A stretch of 64,000 nt of DNA. Origin: Hermatobates lingyangjiaoensis (lineage: Eukaryota; Arthropoda; Insecta; Hemiptera; Hermatobatidae). Position numbers and translations under genes: made by a program. Below, one piece after another: positions 34,506-45,765 of this stretch (position 1 is its first letter; every line of letters starts with the position of its first letter). Under the pieces are notes generated by a model, which worked only from the letters and a program-made list of their open reading frames with translations, searched no databases and was not told where the DNA came from. The stretch spans positions 1,728,001 through 1,792,000 of the forward strand of contig JAPFBL010001929.1 of assembly GCA_026182355.1 (NCBI GenBank). Direction: 5' to 3'.

Positions 34506-35161
34506 ATGGTTAATGAGTGCCTAATCAAAATGATACACACCTTCTTCCCTTGGATAATACAAAAAGCGTATAATGCGGGCGTTAAATTTGATTAAAAAAA
34601 AAAAAGACTTTAATCCATTCAGTTCCAATCAATACATATCTAAAGTTTACTTTAATTTGTTTAGTTTCCGTATCGACGTAATCAGAAGGTTGCAGAATTT
34701 TTTTTTAAATTGTTAACCTTGAAGGACAGTTCTCACATTGATCGCAATCATATTAAATGTCAAATAAAAAAAACCAGAATCAAAGCGATTGTAATTAAAT
34801 TTTTGAGGATAAATTCTATAAAATCACAAAAAAATAAAACGAATTTTTTCCACCTGAAGTACCTCTATAAAAAGTGCAATATTGAAATTGAGGATGCTTT
34901 CCGTCTCAAGGATAACGCTAAATTAAATACAAAATGAGGTGATTAAATCTCTTTTCGTTTTACTGATGTCCTTCTTATAAAGACACAGAAATAGATAAAA
35001 TGTAAAACCTATTTCATTGGGCTCTTGGCACTTTAAAACATGTATAACCACATTTGGACCCTAATGAATACTTTTACTTATTACATCTACAGTAAGTTAA
35101 AGCAAAAAGTATTTGCAGAAAACATGCCTTTCCCTTTTTACTTGAGATTTATTTTCATTAT
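34506..35161. other. Unassigned
   Basis: The 75-codon frame at 34710-34937 is Lys/Asn/Ile-rich with no known domain. Nothing else recognised. Confidence 0.3.
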
Positions 35162-35455
35162 TTGCTAGAGGTGGTGGTTAAGGATCCAGGTAGGTGGGAC
35201 AATGCACGTGTTGGTAGACTGACATATAAGTTCCTTCCCTCGGTCGGAGTGCGTCAACAATATGAACATCTAAGGATGGATCACAAATTAGTGCAATTCC
35301 TCGCTGGGCATGGAGACTTCGGAGCTTATTTGGCTAGATTCAGGTTAAGACCAAGTGCAGAATGTGTCTGTGGAGCTCATAATGAGTCAGTCGAGCATAT
35401 TTTAGAGTCATGTCCGAGGTACATAAAGTCTGGATACAAAATTGAGTTTATATAA
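35162..35455 (+). pseudogene. LINE polyprotein C-terminal fragment
   Basis: About 97 codons, open throughout. It contains W.NARVGRLTYKFLPSV, then HLRMDHKLVQFLAGHG and FGAYLARFRL, then a C.CG...ESVEHILESCPRY knuckle. This order (a basic TY.FLP segment, Q.L.GHG, C-x-CG-x7-H-x4-C-P) is typical of the region after the reverse transcriptase and RNase H parts of R1/I/LOA-type non-LTR retrotransposons. The knuckle is at about residues 69-85. No RT domain lies upstream, so the copy is 5'-truncated, as is usual for LINEs. It differs from the relic at 4620-5050, so at least two LINE families are present. Confidence 0.7.
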
Positions 35456-35831
35456 GGAAATATAATAACAAATATGTAGGAAAAATCATTGAAAAAAAAG
35501 TATTTCACAGATTTCACAAACTTCATTTGTGAAAGTAAGTAGTGTAAGTAATATGTATAATAGTGTGTGTAAGATGCAGATAAAGGAATAAGTTACACTG
35601 GTCTTCATTTTGCTGAACCGTGTTGTATTTCGCCCCCAGTGTAACAAGATGCGTGTTAAAATACTGTTGCGCGTAGTAGCATCGAGTTGCCCGCCTCCGA
35701 GTGGTCCACCTTTGACGTCACCATGTGGTCATGGGACGTCTAAAGGACAAATCGTACAAAAGCAACCTGTCTTGATTTAGAAGCGATATGGCTTAACGGC
35801 TCAGGCTCGCATAAAGGTCAACACAGGTAAA
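35456..35831. other. Unassigned
   Basis: Possibly the 3' untranslated tail of the LINE at its start. The rest is GC-average and unassigned. Confidence 0.3.
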
Positions 35832-36143
35832 GGGTCTAGAGTAGCACAATCGCAAAGTGCTCGCCTATGGACTGGTAGATCCGGGGTTCAATACCCACTC
35901 TAGCTTTCGATTTATTCACGCAAGAGGTGAACCAATCTGAGTACATTGTCTCTCGGAGAGAGTTAAGCCATCATTCCCGAGCCTGCATGATGCCAGGTAC
36001 GTTAAAGACCTAAATACACTTGAGTTATACAAAATTTAGGACTCACAATGTATAATGTTCATTGTGTATCCCGAAGGGCCAATAATTAGCCTATGTTTGT
36101 TCTCGTGTGAAACTGTGACTGCAACCTAACGTGACTTAACCTA
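35832..36143 (+). mobile_element. tRNA-derived SINE, full length
   Basis: A tRNA-like head is followed by box B GGTTCAATACCC (35885-35896), then the body with TCTCGGAGAG and ACGTTAAAGACC. It ends with a tail of the AACCTAACG..ACTTAACC type. Box A is present as TAGCACAATCG. Length is about 310 bp. Pol III transcription would be expected from the internal boxes. Confidence 0.75.
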
Positions 36144-36746
36144 AGGTGATGAATGATTTTATTGCTGATTGTGATATTCTCTGCTCTATTCAATCTCTGA
36201 GGTATAGAATCTGTCGTCATCATAGCAAAATGAATTGAAGTTGTACGGATCGTACAAGATGTGCACTGAGACTGGACTTATTTCTTTGGGGCCAGACTTC
36301 ATGGAGTAATTTATTTGTAATGAATGAGGTTCATCTGGAGATTTAATATGACCACTTGATGAATAACTACTATTGTTGAAATTGGTTTGATAATAGATAT
36401 AAAAATATTGTTCTAGGCTATTGCAGCCCTCTGGATTCTTCTGGCAGTGTTATTTTTGTTAGAAACATGTATCCATCGTTCTCCAATATTTTTTAGGCAA
36501 AAATTTGATACAGAGTTATTTAAACCTATTTACGGACTACGGCTACTTACGGCTGAAACTTACGGACTAAGCTATGATAAAATAAAACTGAAAATAAAAA
36601 TAATAATATTAAATAAATAAAGTAATTAAATAATAAAGGATAAAAAAGGGTATTTGATAATTAAAAAAAAAACAAAATATAAAGACAAGCGACTAATTAA
36701 ATGAAGCAGTATATCTTTTGATTCAGGCCAGGTGCACTAAGCGAAC
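36144..36746. other. Unassigned
   Basis: AT-rich, no recognised feature. 36500-36560 has a short internal repeat of TTACGGACTA. Confidence 0.35.
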
Positions 36747-36865
36747 TTGATAACCAACGGCCTTCTTCAGAGGCTCGTAGAATTTTATATATATATTTCG
36801 TTAAAGTACACAGCAGCCTCTCCGTTAACGACTTTAATGAAACATGTTTACGTGAGGATTTACTG

Positions 36866-37732
36866 CAGTGGTTCCCAACCTGTGGGTCGTGACCCCAAAC
36901 GGGGTCGTGACACCAATGCCATGGGGTCGCCAATTGATTTTGACGCGAACGTGAATATTATATAAAACACGGTAAAGACAGAAGACAGTTAAATAAATAA
37001 CAATATAAAATAAAATTAAGACAATTATATAAATTCACACTATGAAACTAAATGTAACAGTTCATTAAGTCACTGAACATAACGTTCGAGACATGTATTG
37101 AACATGTTTCGTTTCACTTGAAAGACCTTAGTCTTCTTTCTCTTTTCTTATGTTGTTTGGACGTAAAAAAAACTCTACTTAAAAAGTTATGCAAAAATAT
37201 ACAAGCATGATTTGGCAAAAAATTTCCAAAAATTCCCAGTAATATCAGAAATCGCAATAAGGAATTTATTGCCCTTCCCAACAACTTACTTATGTGAAAC
37301 AGCCTTCTCCCAACTACTCATCCTTAAAAACAAGTACCGAAATAAATTAGATGTGGAACACGACTTGAGGTATCTACAACAGAGCCCAGGTTAGAATTGC
37401 TAGCTAAAAAGCTACAATACCAGCCGTCTCAATAAGGTCAGTTCATAAACATACTTTAGTAAAGTTACATAACAGTATGAAATTTGTTTGTTTGAATAGT
37501 TTGAAATTGATTTGCAATTAATTAATGTTTTGTAGGAGCTTTGAAATTAATGAATAAATTCTAAATTAATCATATATTTAAGGAATATACAGTTACTTCA
37601 CTAATAAATTGCAATATATGCCAGTTTCTTATGGAAAAAATAAATGAATAAAAGATATTTTAACGATTGGGGTCGCTTCCTGATTGCTTGTTCTAAAATG
37701 GGTCGCTATATTTGAAAGGTTGGGAACCGCTG
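36866..37732 (+). mobile_element. hAT transposon, internally deleted (867 bp)
   Basis: The ends are CAGTGGTTCCCAACC and CAGCGGTTCCCAACC (inverted), differing at one base. The flanking duplication ATTTACTG at 36858-36865 and 37733-37740 is perfect and 8 bp long, the hAT hallmark. A remnant of the transposase C-terminus is retained near the right end (next entry). Most of the catalytic region is gone, so it is non-autonomous. Confidence 0.92.
37212..37435 (+). pseudogene. hAT transposase dimerisation domain remnant
   Basis: The frame reads AIRNLLPFPTTYLCETAFSQ, then LLILKNKYRNKLDVEHDLR, then after a one-base shift near 37385 PRLELLAKKLQYQPSQ and a stop (37433-37435). The LPFPTTYLCE.AFS..L..K.KYRN.L..EHDLR signature is that of the hAT C-terminal dimerisation region in ZBED5/FAM200-like transposases. 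The DDE residues and BED finger are absent. It lies inside the 867-bp element and cannot encode a functional enzyme. Confidence 0.85.
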
Positions 37733-37744
37733 ATTTACTGCCAT

Positions 37745-37792
<48 letters not shown>

Positions 37793-37795
37793 CAT

Positions 37796-37980
37796 CATGA
37801 TAAACGGAAATGGTCTGGCAGGACAGATTACACTTAAAATAAACTGTGATACATAGACAGAAACATAACAAAGACTCACTTTTCAATATTTTGACCGTAA
37901 TGGCGGTGAAAAAAAAAAGTGAGTCTTTGTTTGTTTCTATGTGTCACAGTTTATTTTAAGTATATATATATAATAGTTCA
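37796..37980. repeat. Family I palindromic element
   Basis: ACTTAAAATAAACTGTGATA (37832 on) faces its complement at about 37951-37970, around a centre at ACCGTAATGGCGGT. The left arm resembles a family C core (ATATT, then TTGACCGT), but the GAA and CTGANGA boxes are lost. The centre has an A-run. The partner half-copy is at 28197-28280. Confidence 0.65.
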
Positions 37981-37989
37981 AAATTGAAG

Positions 37990-38110
37990 ATAGGCACCAC
38001 AGAAAGTAAAAGAAACACACTTACAGACTCAAATTTTCGGGTAATCCGTCTTCAGGGGAAAAGAGAAAGGGAGACCAAGCACGTTGTAGACGCTACGGCT
38101 AGTAACCAGT
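37990..38110 (-). repeat. Half-element related to family B
   Basis: On the - strand 38059-38027 gives CTGAAGA, extra C, GGATTACCC, GAA, AATT, T, GAGTC. The core is intact and stem III palindromic, with stem I weak (first pair only). The outer part (CACACTTACAGACTC) and the GACCAAGC segment match family B. The other arm is largely missing. Confidence 0.5.
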
Positions 38111-38189
38111 TATATATATTGTGTCCAGTTTGGATCGTCTTTCCGTTTATCAAGTGAATATATATATTATGTATATATAGTATAATGAT

Positions 38190-38405
38190 AGCACCGCAAA
38201 GATGACACTGACATAAGTCACTTTCTCACTTCTATTTCTCGATATACGTCATCATGAGGTAAAATGTCTCGCAGGGTACCAGGGAAGTGACTCAATCCTG
38301 CATCCAGATAGACACTGCATCTCCTGATGATGAAGCTTGTTAAAAAATTGAAGTAAATTATGTCCGTGTCAGAGTCTATCTAAAAGCTTATGAACTATTT
38401 TATTT
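38190..38405. repeat. Decayed family C type palindrome
   Basis: GACACTGACATAAGTCACTT faces GTGTCAGAGTC at the other end. The inner motifs (CATCATGAGG left, CTCCTGATGATGAAG right) retain one CTGATGA, but no GAA follows at the expected distance. Confidence 0.45.
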
Positions 38406-38454
38406 CATTTGTTTATATATCTATTTTTAAATATATATTATATATATATCTTAA

Positions 38455-38725
38455 AAACTTCACTAACTTCACAGTGAATCTGTTCACGTTCACGTTTAAA
38501 ACACTGTAGTAAATTGAAAATGTGAATGAGATGTTTCAATTAAAACAAGTAGTCTTGTTTTGAGTGACATTTAAACGAAACAAGTGAAATAGTAGTGAGT
38601 GAGACTGACGAAAACCACTTTTTTGTTTCAAAGACCTTTGTTACATTTCTGAATTTCCTACTGTGTTTTAGATTTTAAATTTTACTTCGCATGTTTACTA
38701 CGAAATCTTTATATGTATATAACTC
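38455..38725. repeat. Diverged family A relative
   Basis: AGACTGACGAAAACCACTT then TTGTTTCAAAGACC, followed by a TTACTTCGCATGTTTACTAC tail, parallels the family A right arm and tail. The GAA is shifted and the stems are poor, so it is probably inactive. A similar tail occurs at 39755-39780. Confidence 0.4.
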
Positions 38726-40581
38726 TTAAATTGTGTTTATGGCATTAAATGACTTTTGTTTAGAATTACAAAAATTAGACTTTTTCCATTGCCGATAGCT
38801 TTAGTTACCGTTCTTTAAGAAATTTAATCCTTGCATTGAGTGAATTGCTTATGTCTGCCATAGACACGAGAACAAAATAAGAGGACAGTGTTGTTGCATG
38901 GGACGATGGAGCCAGAAGGACTACAGCAGGTTGAGAGGTGCACTTCCTGCAGTTGGCAGCCAGAATTCCACCCGCATCGTCGAGAACAAGTGCCCTGTCT
39001 TCTCCATACACAGTTAGCCACTCAGACAAAAAAAAAAAAAAAGGAAGAAAAACACGCACGACTCGAATGCTCTGGGAAAACTGCTTTACTCTACCATACA
39101 CCATGAAATCAGCAAAAATCTTACTCAAGATCATTTGATATCAAACAAAATTAAATATTAAGCATGGCTTTCAGCCAATTTTAATGCAAACATAGTACTT
39201 ATATATTACTCAGAACATTTCAACTAGTCCTAGTTCTCCTGAAAGATGAGACTAGAATGCCTCACCCTGGCATCTTTACCAACTTGTATCAGATTCTAAA
39301 TCAGCAGACGGTATAGCATTTTCAAACAAAGCCTAGATCTACATACCAGAAATAGTTCTCATCAGATTTGAAAACAAAATCTAATGCTACTTGCTCAAAA
39401 ACTGTTACTGGTAGAATTATTTTAGTCCCTTATTATAATTTTATATTTTTATTTACACCATAGTTTTATTTCGCAAAATTATAGTAAAATACCTATTGAC
39501 ATACATAACAAGATGTCACAGTAAACCTGTTAAGTAAACATGAACGTCTAAACAACAGTAAGAACTTCAGGAATGAGAATTTGATATTCAAGTTCAAGTC
39601 TCTCTCTGATGAAGACTTCGTATTTTTGATGCATGATCTAAGTTCCATTACTAAAACCGTTATTATTATTCAAAATAGTTAATGTAGTTACTGTTCAAAT
39701 GGTCTTAGTGTTATTTTAAATTATTATTTTTGAATTTATCTATTTAAAATTATTTTACGGGTTTACTGTGAAATCTTTTCAAATAATTATGTAAATATAT
39801 ATTTCTTTTGCATAAATATTTGATATAGGTAGTAAATTCGTAATTTTACACTCACTCATTTTATGACACTTTCTCTCTCCTCCCTCTCTCACCCTGACAA
39901 TCTGTTATCTTATATAGTCGAACACAATATATACGAGCTCACCCAAATAATTATACACACCTACACTAACACATATACATGCAAACGCACACACACACGC
40001 CAATAAAAACACACACCCAACTACAAAAGAATTTCTTTAAGAATAACCTAACCTTGAATAACCTTCAATTTGGAGTGGCCCTTACTTGAACCTATAGTAT
40101 TAAAGGCGAATTCATTTTCTGGATAGTTATCTTAAAATCTTCCTGTCCGGATATCTTTGGCAACAATCGCCGGAGACAAGGAAGAGCTTCAGACATGCCC
40201 TTGTATCGTCGGAAGGGCTGGGTGGTCCCTTCCTCCTCAGAGGCCCTTATCCTGGTATAGCTCCATTCACTTGGTATTTTTTTTCCTTACCTCCCTCATT
40301 TTCTAATACCTGCTTCAGAACATAGAATCCTCAAGGAAGTTATTTTGTACTTATTCAACAAGTTGATCCTACTATGAATTTCAACAACATGATTGTTTCA
40401 AAATAATTTAAACATTCTTTATAAACGAACAAATATATTTTTATTCCTAGCATCAGGTACTAGTACTATAGTTTTATTAAATAACAGTAACACTGAACAG
40501 TTAGGTTCAGTGTCACGTGATCATTCAAACTAGACAGTTGTTAAAATTCACAGACTATTTTAATGTAAAAAATCTTTAATA
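38726..40581. other. Unassigned
   Basis: 38880-39020 is GC-richer, with overlapping frames on both strands (up to 109 codons on the -) that match no family I know. 39960-40020 is CA-rich. 40130-40260 is GC-average. No gene called. Confidence 0.3.
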
Positions 40582-40725
40582 TAATACTTAGTTTTTCTCT
40601 TTCAAAACTTTATACTTCTGCCTATGAAAAAGATTTTAAATGAAAACCGAAACCTTGGCAATGAGGGTTTAATTAACCTGAAGAACTGATAAACTTTAGG
40701 TGTCTAGTTCTGATAAACTTTAATA
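40582..40725 (+). repeat. Family J fragment
   Basis: CCTATGAAAAAGATTTTAAA, then ACCGAAACCTTGGCAATGAG, then CTGAAGAACTGATAAAC, as in the right arm at 10040-10130. Confidence 0.6.
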
Positions 40726-40734
40726 TTGGATATA

Positions 40735-40982
40735 TATATAAACTAGAATTTAAAAAAGAACACATAGAAAAGAAACCACTGAACTCACTACTATATTTCG
40801 ATGTCCTCGTCTTCAGGAAAATAAGTGAATCGCTCCAAAGGCTGATAACGACGTCGTTATCAGCCTTTGGAGCGATTCACTTCTTTTCCTGAAGACGAGG
40901 ACATCGAAATACGAGTATAGTAGTGAGTTCAGTGGTTTCCTTTCTATGTGTTCTTTTTTAAATTCTAGTTTATTCAGTTCGA
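40735..40982. repeat. Family C palindromic element
   Basis: Arms of about 110 bp are nearly identical (AACTAGAATTTAAAAAAGAA facing its complement) and meet at an ACGACGTCGTTAT centre near 40852. The left motif (- strand, 40816-40790) is CTGAAGA, extra C, GAGGACATC, GAA, ATAT, A. The right motif (+ strand, 40889 on) is the same except that stem III reads ATAC. Stem I pairs at a distance (TCACT with AGTGA). Confidence 0.7.
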
Positions 40983-41000
40983 AGAATCGTTTCTCAAATT

Positions 41001-41009
<9 letters not shown>

Positions 41010-41044
<35 letters not shown>

Positions 41045-41235
41045 AGTTATCATGAGAAAACCAAAAAGAGACTAACACATACTATTATCGATCATTTTGG
41101 CTATCACGCCGTCCTCAGGAAAGGTAGGAAAAGAAAAAGGAACACAGAAGCAGAGACGTGGAAGTGTCCACAGACCGGCACTAAGTCATGTTATTGTTAT
41201 AATTACTCGTAATTATATATATATATATATATATG
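41010..41235. repeat. (TA)n-flanked half-element
   Basis: TA tracts at 41010-41037 and 41216-41233 enclose about 180 bp with ATCACGCCGTCCTCAGG, a decayed CTGAGGA-type core on the - strand. No second arm is visible. Confidence 0.4.
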
Positions 41236-41757
41236 TATAATCTAAGTACTTGCTTGACTTCAAAGGTACTCAAGTCTTTTTACCTGATTACAACAGCATA
41301 AGTATATAGTCAAAGTGTTGTAGTAAGTTTTTGTAAGTTGAGTTTTTTTTTGTATATAATATAGAGTTATGTTGAACAACTACACAAAAAAAACCACATA
41401 AATAGCTACAAAACTTCTATGTCTTGGTCATCAGAAGGGTGAAGTGAGCCACTCGGAATTTAGGGCAAAACTTAATAAATAATTAATATATATTGATGGC
41501 ACGATTTAAAAAAATAGCTACAACAAAATTCAATAGAACTAAAGTAAAAACCTTTCTCTAGGAGTCAGGGAGGACTTTGTGAGTTAACTTATTTCTAGTG
41601 TTGGCACAACATATTTTAATAATATGACAATCCATTGTGTTTCCCTAATTTTTTCTCTTATACCGAAAGCGACTAAATTGATGTTTTTCTGTGTTTTACT
41701 TATATAAAATTAATAACGACAATAAATAATGAAGTAAACATAACTTTAAGGAGCCAG
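41236..41757. other. Unassigned
   Basis: AT-rich. ACTTCTATGTCTTGGTCATC near 41410 vaguely recalls the palindrome cores. Nothing firm. Confidence 0.3.
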
Positions 41758-41975
41758 GTTAATGCCCTTCGGAGAGGACGTTAAGCCGTTGGTACCAAGC
41801 CTATACGATGTCAGGTAGTCGTTAATGATCCCTACTAGAAATGCACTTGAGTTAGGCAAAATTTAGAACTCCCAATGTAGAATCTGTAGAATTCACCGTT
41901 CAAACAATAAGCCAGTAAACTGCTAACATTATCACCCGCTAAGGAATCGTTTAAAAAAAAAAAAAAAAAAAAGAA
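41758..41975 (+). mobile_element. SINE body with poly(A) tail
   Basis: The head is missing. The body runs TTCGGAGAGGACGTTAAGCC, then TCGTTAATGATCCC and TTGAGTTAGGCAAAATTTAG, then the special 3' part GTAGAATTCACCG..AAGCCAGTAAACTGC. It ends GAATCGTTTAAA plus about 20 A. This 3' end is shared with 47252-47559 and differs from the AACCTAACC-ending copies. Confidence 0.7.
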
Positions 41976-42249
41976 GAAATATATAAGTTTCAAGGTAAAT
42001 AGCCAAACACAAAATACATTTCTAAGGCCAAATTTTATAAAAATTCTTCTATTTGAGAATTATTTTTGTAAATAAGTCAATATAGCAACTGGTGTTTGAA
42101 AGCATACTGGAATCGCCAGATGTTACTGGTATGAATGTAGGTTGTGACATTGTGATGGTGATGGTATGAGTAAGTTGTTTGTTAGTGGTACGTCATTAGT
42201 AATTTGGTTGTTGAAATATCATGGTTTGATTAACTGAAAGTGAATTGAT
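41976..42249. other. Unassigned
   Basis: No recognised feature. Confidence 0.3.
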
Positions 42250-42560
42250 TCGTTATTTTCTGCAATAAAGTTGAAGCAGGGGGGTTGTGAAGCGAGAAGA
42301 CGCCGAGGCCGATGACAGCAGAGTAATTGCGCCGAGCCGCCTATTTATTCATGTTTACTTACGGTTATCGATTGTGTCAGTGGGTTTAGACCGGAGCGCC
42401 AAGAACCATTAATCGAAAGGGAGAAGGAATTTTAAAAGGAGAGCAGTGGCCGAGGCCCCGGGCTTGGATGTTTTTATGCCGAGGCCCTCCCCAAGATATA
42501 TAGGCTTAGCCGACCCTTCTCCCGGACCCCTTGGGCAAAAAAAATACTAATTCAAACCGC
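42250..42560. promoter_or_regulatory. GC-rich, possibly conserved noncoding element
   Basis: An island of higher GC contains TGTTTACTTACGGTTATCG (42352 on), a forkhead-like TGTTTAC, ATCGAT, and CCATTAATCG (homeodomain-like), followed by GGCCGAGGCCCCGGGC. Not related to any repeat here and without a domain-bearing frame. It lies about 15 kb upstream of the achaete-scute gene, so an enhancer role is conceivable but unproven. Confidence 0.25.
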
Positions 42561-43157
42561 TTTCTCGCTTCCTACCGGTCGGGACCCAAAATAAAATACA
42601 GGCCGGCTCTTCATGGGCGTCTGTCAATCCTACAACCAAGAGCCGCTTGCTTGTTTACAATCAGTGTCGCGTACTCCCAAAACGTCTTTTTACTTACCTT
42701 TTTGTCTTTCTTTTCCCCCCAACATATTACAACTAACTTCAATCTTACCTATTAACCTTCTTATTTAAAAATATTGAGGTTACACAGCGCTGTCTTCTGT
42801 ATTTTAAATATTGCTTATGATCCTATATCACATTCACACTTACGCTACGAACACTGCAAGCCATTGGAAACATTAAGAACACTAGCCTACGCTGCAAAGC
42901 GACGTTCCCGAGTCATACCTTACCTTCAATTACCATTCGAGGCATGACTGCAATTTTCAAAAGCAGCTTTTATAAGTGACACTGCTTTAAATACTTAGAT
43001 TTTTCCCTGACACTCATCAGATACTGAGAAAGGAAAGACACTGAGAGAGTTTTTGAGGGATATTGCTTCATCGCAGGTCATAAAAATATGTTAGTTTCCA
43101 ACTCCCACCCTTACAGGCTTTTGCATTAGTGTTGCTTTAGTTTCGGGAATTATGGTT
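42561..43157. other. Unassigned
   Basis: No recognised gene or repeat. Confidence 0.3.
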
Positions 43158-43310
43158 TATTTGTAAACCATATTTCTTCTGTTTGTAGGTCTATGAAAAA
43201 TGTTTTAAATAAAAACGCGAAACGTTGCCAATGAGAGTTTAATTTGTACCTGACAAACTGACCGAATCCTGATAAACTTTAATTTTGTTTCTTTTTCACG
43301 GTCGATACTT
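43158..43310 (+). repeat. Family J fragment
   Basis: GGTCTATGAAAAATGTTTTAAA, GCGAAACGTTGCCAATGAGA, then GACAAACTGACCGAATCC and CACGGTCGATACTTTTAAC, matching 10040-10150. Confidence 0.65.
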
Positions 43311-44665
43311 TTAACAATAGTTATAGTTACAGTGGGAGAGTAGAAAACTGGTATAAAAATATTGAATAAAACACTACTACTTGTGAGATATTTACCATAC
43401 TAATAAAGCAAAGCCCCAGCCGCTTCTTGAAGACAGACGTCTTTGTTGTCCAACACCAAGAACAGAACTCTCCTACAGTATATCGCACTCCATTAGTTTA
43501 CTATAAAGTTAACTGCACTGAATGCAACCATGATGATAGTTCTCATACAACCAGTATCAGGAAGCTCTGAAAAAAAATTAGCTTAGTTAGTAATATTACG
43601 TTTTTTTGGTTGTCAATTAGTAAGATTTTAGTATTATCGGTATCAACAGCACTGATAAATTCAAAAAATTTAGAATTTTGCTGCTTTAAATTTGTTTTAA
43701 ACACATTGAATTTTACAAACACAAAATAAAATACTGATTTTTTCTCATTCAGATATTAGTGTAGAATCGAGGTTTATTCAAGTTTGTAATAACCATGCGG
43801 TATCTCACTTACTCGTTTACAGGTTATACAGGCATGTATTCCTACATATTTTACATACGTATGACTGTCAACATTTTAGTATAACAATGATGAAAAAAAA
43901 CAGTGTAACTAAATGTTTTTTTTTATTTGGATTATTCTTGATTATTGTTTGACATAATTCGTTTCTTTTTAATAAAGTTTCTTTTTATTTTCAATAAAGT
44001 TGCCTCTGGTCACAATTAATTATCAGGATGGCTGAAAATATTTCGTTGAAGCTTTTTTTAAGTAGATTTGAGGAGTGTTTTTAGAAATGTCAAATGTGAC
44101 GGGCATGTAGAAAGGATGGTAGGTAGAATTGGATACTATGCTTTCATCAAGTGTAACAATTGCAAAATTACAGACAAGTTTGAAAAGGAAGGAACTGTAT
44201 CTGTTCAGTTATGAGATCTAAAGAGATTGTGAGGCAGGATATATTATAGTATTGGAGGAAAGAGATATTAAAGCAATGCTACAAACTACAACAATATTTT
44301 GGAACAAATATAAGTGTTGTCAATTCTGTAAATGAGTTTGTGATAGTAAACTTTTAACCGGCCTTTCTATACGGGGCACTATAGCATACTTTCTATGGTA
44401 TCGCACACAGGATACCATGAAAAAGGACTGTGAGTACTATCTATTATATAAATAACATGATACGTGCTTCCCACTCTGATTTAGTTCGGAAAGGTCATAA
44501 CCTCAAGATCAGAACATATGAGTGACTTAAAGCTTTTCATTTTTTTTTTTTGCCATTATAGTTCAAATATTATAAATAACTTTACTAAGATGGTAATATA
44601 GCGTTCAAATCTTCACTAACTTTGATAGATATAAGAACCTCTATTTCTGTATAGGGTCTGTGGTA
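43311..44665. other. Unassigned
   Basis: AT-rich, several short poly-T runs. No recognised gene or repeat. Confidence 0.35.
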
Positions 44666-44673
44666 GTTTAGAG

Positions 44674-45192
44674 CAGAGGTGTCAAACTCATTTCAGTCAT
44701 GGGGCCGAATACAGCTTAATCTGATCTCAAGCTGGCCGTGCCAGCAAGCTAATTCAAAATTACATAGAATTCTTCGTATCAGTCACTAATACTAATAATT
44801 AGTGCAAAGAAAAATAAGTCAATTATAAAAATCTTTATTAAAATCCAACACTCTATATCCACTATTATCCATTTGGACAGAGATATTTCGCTGGTCAAGG
44901 TACGAGGACAAAGGAAAAGTTGATAATACAGAGCGTATTAATCAATATAGTTATCAATTTATAAGAACTGCAGGTTTTAAGGAAATTAGAGTAAACTGTT
45001 TATATATATATAACAATGTAATATTATTTTTAATATTACATATAGTAATATATTAAAATATAGTAATATATATATTAATTATACAATCAGTAAAATATAT
45101 ATATATATAACAATGGAGATTTATCACCCGGGCCGGATCGAACCCCCAGGTGGGCCGGATGCGGCCCACGGGCCGTATGTTTGACACCTGTG
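44674..45192. mobile_element. hAT-like MITE (519 bp)
   Basis: Left end CAGAGGTGTCAAAC and right end CACAGGTGTCAAAC (inverted). The 8-bp duplication GTTTAGAG is perfect at 44666-44673 and 45193-45200. The sub-terminal parts are GC-rich (GGGCCGGATGCGGCCCACGG on the right) and the middle is TA-rich. No coding. The CAGRGGTGTCAAACTCA terminus is widespread among animal hAT MITEs. Confidence 0.92.
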
Positions 45193-45200
45193 GTTTAGAG

Positions 45201-45299
45201 TATGATGTGTTGCTTCCAGTACTGAATCAAACTTTAGAATCTTGGAGACGACGTAAATTTTTGCCTATAGGATAGAAAATCTTGTGCAGGCAGTTTCAT
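45201..45299. other. Unassigned flank
   Basis: Short sequence with no recognised feature. Confidence 0.3.
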
Positions 45300-45410
45300 G
45301 TAAAGAATCAGTCTTGAGCCTGTATGATGCCATTAAAGATCATTACTCTAATCACCTTGAGTGAAGAAAAATGTATACGACTCAAGATGTAGAATAAGAT
45401 TACATCACAT
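45300..45410 (+). mobile_element. SINE body fragment
   Basis: TTGAGCCTGTATGATGCCAT, TTAAAGATCATTACTCTAAT, CTTGAGTG and CAAGATGTAGAAT follow the SINE body order. Head absent. Confidence 0.45.
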
Positions 45411-45429
45411 TTGTTGTTTGTTAGTAAAC

Positions 45430-45765
45430 AAGAAATGAAATACACGTGCCACCCCTAAAACAGGTCTAAAAGTATAAACCTACAAGTGTGGGGATTGAAA
45501 ATCAAATTTTAGGATACAGTATCAGCACGATAATATGACATATTATCAACCCTTAAAATATTATGGCTTACCCTTAACAAAAATTGGTTCTAATTAAGAA
45601 ATTAGCAACACATGCTACTCCTAAATAAGTCCTAAAGATAAAATCCTACAAGTTTGAGGATTGGAAAACTAATTTCAGGACGTCAGATCAGTACGATGAT
45701 GCGACTCATATTAGACAAAAAATGGGTGCTAAATAACAAATGAGCCAATAAAAAAATTAAATCAG
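45430..45765. repeat. Direct repeat, possible SINE/LINE 3' unit
   Basis: Two diverged copies of about 150 bp (45440-45560 and 45600-45730) share CCCCTAAAACAGGTCTAAAA-type sequence, CCTACAAGT..GAGGATTG and TCAG.ACGAT. The motif ATGGGTGCCAAATAA (45723 on) also occurs at 52894, and related sequence follows the SINEs at 48845 and 63660. A shared retrotransposon 3' region is possible. Confidence 0.45.

Larger units (their letters stand above)
36747..37795 (+). pseudogene. Penelope-like fragment split by a hAT insertion
   Basis: Before the insertion the frame shows LLQRLVEF, a TA-rich run, then VHSSLSVNDFNETCLREDLL (about 36798-36861). After it the frame resumes as LLPSYT and runs into (CA)n then (TA)n (37746-37793). 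Removing 36866-37732 and one copy of the 8-bp duplication rejoins the two halves in frame. This both supports the family call and dates the hAT insertion after the Penelope-like one. Confidence 0.6.

Noticed and set aside
37212..37394. Independent small gene
   Set aside because: It is the hAT dimerisation domain inside a deleted transposon with defined ends and target duplication.
38805..39138. Overlapping frames on both strands (up to 109 codons) as a gene
   Set aside because: No recognised domain, no splice context and no repeat match; composition alone does not support a call.
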